From Aldehydirespirator sp965261105 (GTDB lineage: Bacteria > Actinomycetota > Acidimicrobiia > Acidimicrobiales > Aldehydirespiratoraceae): 64,000 nucleotides of DNA. A program made the translations under genes and the position numbers. Of this stretch, positions 60,665-64,000 are shown in pieces. Every line of letters starts with the position of its first letter. The stretch's first letter is position 1. A model generated the notes under the pieces. It was not told where the DNA came from and made no database searches. It saw only the letters and a program-made list of their open reading frames with translations. The stretch covers positions 806,001 to 870,000 of the forward strand of contig CBDHCM010000006.1 of assembly GCA_965261105.1 (NCBI GenBank). Direction: 5' to 3'.

Positions 60665-63600
60665 TCACGTGTCTTCAGGAAGACTCGAGGACCCATAGGT
60701 GAGATCGAAGATGGTGTCCGTTAGCCACCGTTTGAAGCTCTCGTTGTCTGAATAGAGGCGGAAGAGTTGGGCGTCGTCGCTTAGGATGGCGGTCATCACC
60801 GTGCGCAGGGCCCGGTCGTGCTCGATGCGGGCGTTCTGTTCGTCGGAGTGCTCGCGGGCGTTGCGGTAGGCGGTGTCGGCGTCGACCTTCTGAGGGATCT
60901 CCTCGGTGATGAGACGCTGCACGCGGTCGTCGTCTTCCCACTCGATGTTGCCGAACGACTCGTTGAACGACGCGATGATGTTGGAAAGAAGGTCCAGCTG
61001 TGGTTCAGCGAGGTGACCGCCTCCGCCTGGCGGAACAGGGTCGATCTCGCTGTCTTCGTCGGCTAGGGCGATCCGAATGGCCTGCTGCTTCTCCGCTCGA
61101 TAGCTGTCCATGTCGATGGTCTCGAGCACGCCTCTCGACAGGTCGTCCTCTTGGGGTGCGGGCAGCTTCGGCACCAAGAAGTTTAGGAAGATCGACAGCT
61201 TCTCCCACTCAGGATAGCCGTAGGGAAGCACCGCCCCGAGGAACCCGTAGGTGCGCAGGAACGCCTTGGCGTTGCCCTTGAAGTCCACCTGCCGATCCTC
61301 CGCCAAGTCCGACAAGTACGCCGCCACGCACTCATCGAGGATCGGGTCGAGCCGGTCCCTTGTCACGCCGTCGAGGAAGGCTTCCACGAAGCTGTCCACC
61401 TGGTGCTGCGTGTAGACCTGATGCCCGTCCAGGTTGGCGACGATGTCGTGCAGCTTGTCGGGGTCGGTTTCGTCGGCCAGAACGGTTGCGCGGTAGTACG
61501 GTTCGAACGCGTCTCGGATGATGTCGGCGTCGTTGGTGAAGTCGAGCACGAGGGCATCGTGCTTATCGGGATGCGCACGGTTGAGCCGAGACAGTGTCTG
61601 AACCGCCTTGATGCCCGAGAGGATCTTGTCCACGTACATGCTGTGTAGAAGCGGCTCGTCGTAGCCCGTCTGGAACTTGTCGGCGCATATCAGGAATCGG
61701 TACGGCTCCTGCTGGAAGCGCTTCGCGATCTGAGCCGACGGAAAGCCGTTGAGCGACGCTTCGCTCACCGTCACCTCACGGTGCTCTCGCTCGCCGGAGA
61801 ACGCCACCAGCGCCCGGTATGGACTCCTGCGTTCGGCCAGGTAGCCGCTGATGGCTTGGTGGTACTGGATTGCCCGCTCCACGCCGTCGGTCACCACCAT
61901 CGCTCGTGCGAGCCCGTCGATCTTGCGCGGGCCGTGCACCTGCTCGTGGAAGTGGTCCACCATGATCTCGGCCTTCAGGCGCACCGCGTGGTCGTGACTC
62001 TCCACATAACGGCGCAGTTTTTGCTGCGCCTTGAGCGTGTCGAAGCGCGGGTCTCCGGCAACCGTCTTGGTGAGCCGGTAGTAGCTATGGACTGGCATGT
62101 AGTGGGCGAGCACGTCCACGATGAAGCCCTCCTGTATGGCCTGTTTCATCGTGTAGGAGTGGAATGGGACGTGCTTTACCGTACCGTCGGGCTGGGGCGC
62201 GGGCGCACCAAACATCTCGAGGGTCTTGTTCTTGGGCGTGGCCGTGAATGCGAAATAGCTGGCGTTGGGTAGCAGGCGCCGGGTCTCGATCAGCCGGTTG
62301 ATCTTGTCCTCGAAGGTTGCCTCCTCGGCTCCGTCGGCAGCTTCCGGCTCTGGGCTGTCGCCGGAGAGCGCCCGGGACATCGCCGCGCTGGTTCTGCCGC
62401 CCTGGCTGGAATGCGCCTCGTCGATGATGATGGCGAACGTGCGGCCCGAGTGAGCACTGCCGATCTTGTCAAGTATCTCCGGGAACTTCTGCACGGTGGA
62501 GATGATGATCTTCTTGTCTCCCTGGAGCATCCGGCGCAGGTCTCGGGACCGGTCGGCGTGCCCCACGGTGGCGCTCACCTGTGCGAACTGCTTGATGGTG
62601 TCGCTGATCTGCTGGTCGAGCACACGCCGGTCTGTGACCACGATCACGGAGTCGAACACGGGTTCCTGATCTCTGCGCAAGGCAACGAGCTGATGGCTTA
62701 GCCAGGCGATGGAGTTCGACTTCCCGCTGCCAGCCGAGTGCTGGATCAAATAGCGACGACCCGCGCTGTGTTCTCGTGCGTGGGCCAGCAACTGGCGCAC
62801 CACCTCGAGCTGGTGGTAGCGGGGCCAGATCTGGTCTCTGGATGAACGACCCGCCGCGTCATGGTGGCTGGTCGTCTTCTGGGCGTAGTTCTCGAGGATG
62901 TTCGTGAGGCTGTCGCGGGTCAGCACCTGTCGCCACAGGTAGTCGGTCTTGATGCCGTTCAGGTTGGGAGGGTTGCCGGCACCGTCGTCCCAACCTTGGT
63001 TGAAGGGCAGGAACCAGGACGCTTTGCCCCTCAGATGCGTGCAGAAGCGCACCTCTTGATCGTCGACTGCGAAATGTGCCATGCATCGGCCCAATTCGAA
63101 CAGCGGCTCTCGCGTGTCGCGGTCGCGGCGGTACTGCTGCACGGCGTCGGCCACTGTCTGCTTGGTGAGGCTGTTCTTCAACTCGAAGGTAGCCACTGGC
63201 AGGCCGTTCACGAACAGCGCCAAGTCAAGTGCCCGCTGGCTCCCGTCCCGGCTGTAGCGCAGCTGCCGAGTGACCGTGAATCGGTTTGTGCGGTAGCGCT
63301 CAGCCGCCGCCGCGTTGCCTGGTGAGGGCGTGCCGTAGAACAGGTCGATCTGATGCGGGCCATGCCCGAGGCCGTTGCGCAGCACATCCACGACGCCCCG
63401 CTTGGCGACCTCCTTCGACAGCCGCTGCAGAAACTTGCGTCGCACAGGCCCGTCGTCCTCAAGCGTCAGTGCCCCCACGATCCCCGACAGCGTGTCGGAC
63501 AGGAAGCCCGAGAGTTGCACCAAATCCACGCAATGCTCGCGGTCGTAGTCGCCGGGCGATCCGCAAGCCCATCCCACGCCCCCGACGCGTGCCCGCTCCG

Positions 63601-63679
63601 TGCCTGAATCGCAAGCCGAGCCGGTCAGCGCTTCACAGATCAGCCGTTCCAACCGCTGCTCACTCGTGTCGGAACTCAT
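60665..63679 (-). CDS. hsdR: Type I restriction endonuclease subunit R
   Basis: The motor and nuclease subunit of a type I restriction-modification enzyme, 1004 residues. The PD-(D/E)xK nuclease has D152 and E166-L-K168 (ATFELKNSL). The helicase has Walker A at about 314-321 (QHSAGSGKSNS), DEAH (IIIDEAHSSQGG) and later SF2 motifs (LICADKFQTGYDEP; LSRLNRAHPDKHDALVLDF). It overlaps the upstream hsdS by 20 bases. hsdM would lie beyond the window. ATG 63679. Confidence 0.92.
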   Translation of the reverse strand: MSSDTSEQRLERLICEALTGSACDSGTERARVGGVGWACGSPGDYDREHCVDLVQLSGFLSDTLSGIVGALTLEDDGPVRRKFLQRLSKEVAKRGVVDVLRNGLGHGPHQIDLFYGTPSPGNAAAAERYRTNRFTVTRQLRYSRDGSQRALDLALFVNGLPVATFELKNSLTKQTVADAVQQYRRDRDTREPLFELGRCMAHFAVDDQEVRFCTHLRGKASWFLPFNQGWDDGAGNPPNLNGIKTDYLWRQVLTRDSLTNILENYAQKTTSHHDAAGRSSRDQIWPRYHQLEVVRQLLAHAREHSAGRRYLIQHSAGSGKSNSIAWLSHQLVALRRDQEPVFDSVIVVTDRRVLDQQISDTIKQFAQVSATVGHADRSRDLRRMLQGDKKIIISTVQKFPEILDKIGSAHSGRTFAIIIDEAHSSQGGRTSAAMSRALSGDSPEPEAADGAEEATFEDKINRLIETRRLLPNASYFAFTATPKNKTLEMFGAPAPQPDGTVKHVPFHSYTMKQAIQEGFIVDVLAHYMPVHSYYRLTKTVAGDPRFDTLKAQQKLRRYVESHDHAVRLKAEIMVDHFHEQVHGPRKIDGLARAMVVTDGVERAIQYHQAISGYLAERRSPYRALVAFSGEREHREVTVSEASLNGFPSAQIAKRFQQEPYRFLICADKFQTGYDEPLLHSMYVDKILSGIKAVQTLSRLNRAHPDKHDALVLDFTNDADIIRDAFEPYYRATVLADETDPDKLHDIVANLDGHQVYTQHQVDSFVEAFLDGVTRDRLDPILDECVAAYLSDLAEDRQVDFKGNAKAFLRTYGFLGAVLPYGYPEWEKLSIFLNFLVPKLPAPQEDDLSRGVLETIDMDSYRAEKQQAIRIALADEDSEIDPVPPGGGGHLAEPQLDLLSNIIASFNESFGNIEWEDDDRVQRLITEEIPQKVDADTAYRNAREHSDEQNARIEHDRALRTVMTAILSDDAQLFRLYSDNESFKRWLTDTIFDLTYGSSSLPEDT

Positions 63680-64000
63680 GCGTTTCACCCAACAAGTCCG
63701 GTGCCATCCCCCGCACATCGTACCGCCCAGTCACAACATCTGAAATCAGCCGCTCTCGATACTCTTCAAGAACATATGCCTGCCTATTGGTCCGGGTTAT
63801 CTCTCTATCTATATCAAAGGCTGCACGCTCGACAAATTCGATGAATTTACGCTGCTGCCTAATTGGCGGAACGGGAATGCTGAGCGATCTTATCGTATTC
63901 TGCGTCAGCCCAAATCTAGTTACACCCCGCGCTCGAACATGCAGTTGATGCGCTATAGCTCTCGTTTGAAGAATACGCATTAGATACCCGCCCAAGATTT
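63660..64000 (-). CDS. hsdS: Type I restriction specificity subunit S, partial
   Basis: C-terminal part (at least 111 residues) of the DNA-recognition subunit. It shows the typical conserved region FGLTQNTIRSLSIPVPPIRQ with QQRKFIEFV following, then a coiled-coil spacer and DVVTGRYDVRG. It runs off the right edge, so the first target-recognition domain is not seen. Its end overlaps hsdR. The base composition from about 63750 on is AT-richer than elsewhere, as expected for a frequently exchanged gene. Confidence 0.88.
   Translation of the reverse strand, partial: ILGGYLMRILQTRAIAHQLHVRARGVTRFGLTQNTIRSLSIPVPPIRQQRKFIEFVERAAFDIDREITRTNRQAYVLEEYRERLISDVVTGRYDVRGMAPDLLGETHEFRHE

Overview
The window reads as one high-GC actinobacterial chromosome segment. 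It uses many GTG and some TTG starts, has frequent 4-base GTGA/ATGA gene overlaps, and carries a coenzyme F420 gene (cofC), two luciferase-like flavin/F420 oxidoreductases, a CtpE-like P-type ATPase, a Leu-codon leader before leuA and CbtA/CbtB cobalt-uptake genes. The mix best fits a free-living or host-associated member of the Acidimicrobiia. That placement is inference, because no rRNA, tRNA or phylogenetic marker lies in the window.

Layout. 1-9.1 kb is a disturbed accessory region: the end of an IS1380-type transposase, an enolase-superfamily enzyme facing a PhyH dioxygenase, and a peptide ABC transporter whose dppC and dppD-F genes are fused by an internal deletion. A 3.4-kb block follows, bounded by perfect 39-bp direct repeats and holding two nucleotidyltransferase (NTase) modules; one NTase frame is broken in a run of eight G. 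9-25.6 kb is mostly housekeeping: PAC2 protein, leuA with a Leu attenuator, LLM oxidoreductases, enoyl-CoA hydratase, an M15 peptidase, methyltransferase, CysQ-like phosphatase, lipid kinase, P-type ATPase, PIG-L deacetylase, cofC and gpsA. 26-27 kb holds cbtB and cbtA with a solitary two-repeat type I-E-like CRISPR unit between them.

27-51 kb is a nitrogen-scavenging region made of three mixed gene sets. (a) A scattered Nit1C-type set: MSMEG_0565 glycosyltransferase, NitF, NitD, NitE and NitB, with no nitrilase visible. (b) FdrA/AllF, AllG (DUF1116), AllH (DUF2877) and carbamate kinase, which together make an oxamate carbamoyltransferase pathway. (c) A cobalt-type nitrile hydratase with an activator carrying a long His-rich tail and an AmiS/UreI amide channel. 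An ABC transporter with a riboflavin-synthase-like gene, a PurB-like lyase, an XRE-cupin regulator, OsmC and a CoA-disulfide-reductase-like flavoprotein are interleaved. Two pairs of near-identical promoters suggest shared control. Minisatellites (33, 17 and 15 bp) and a dispersed repeat of about 50 bp sit between these genes.

51-64 kb holds rnhB, a HEPN-like gene pair, thrH and a P450, and also a cluster of gene debris: a GntR-FCD fragment, an acyl-CoA dehydrogenase::alcohol dehydrogenase chimera, an aldehyde dehydrogenase tail, and a 613-residue acyl-CoA dehydrogenase::CoA-transferase fusion. The end of the window is a type I restriction locus (hsdS partial, hsdR).

Recurring theme: three in-frame deletion fusions plus several truncated genes in 64 kb mean either real deletion-driven erosion or assembly joins; read mapping would decide. 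The nitrogen genes can be read as one economy: nitriles to amides (nitrile hydratase fed by cobalt uptake), amide or urea passage (AmiS), and carbamoyl-compound breakdown with ATP recovery (AllFGH plus carbamate kinase).
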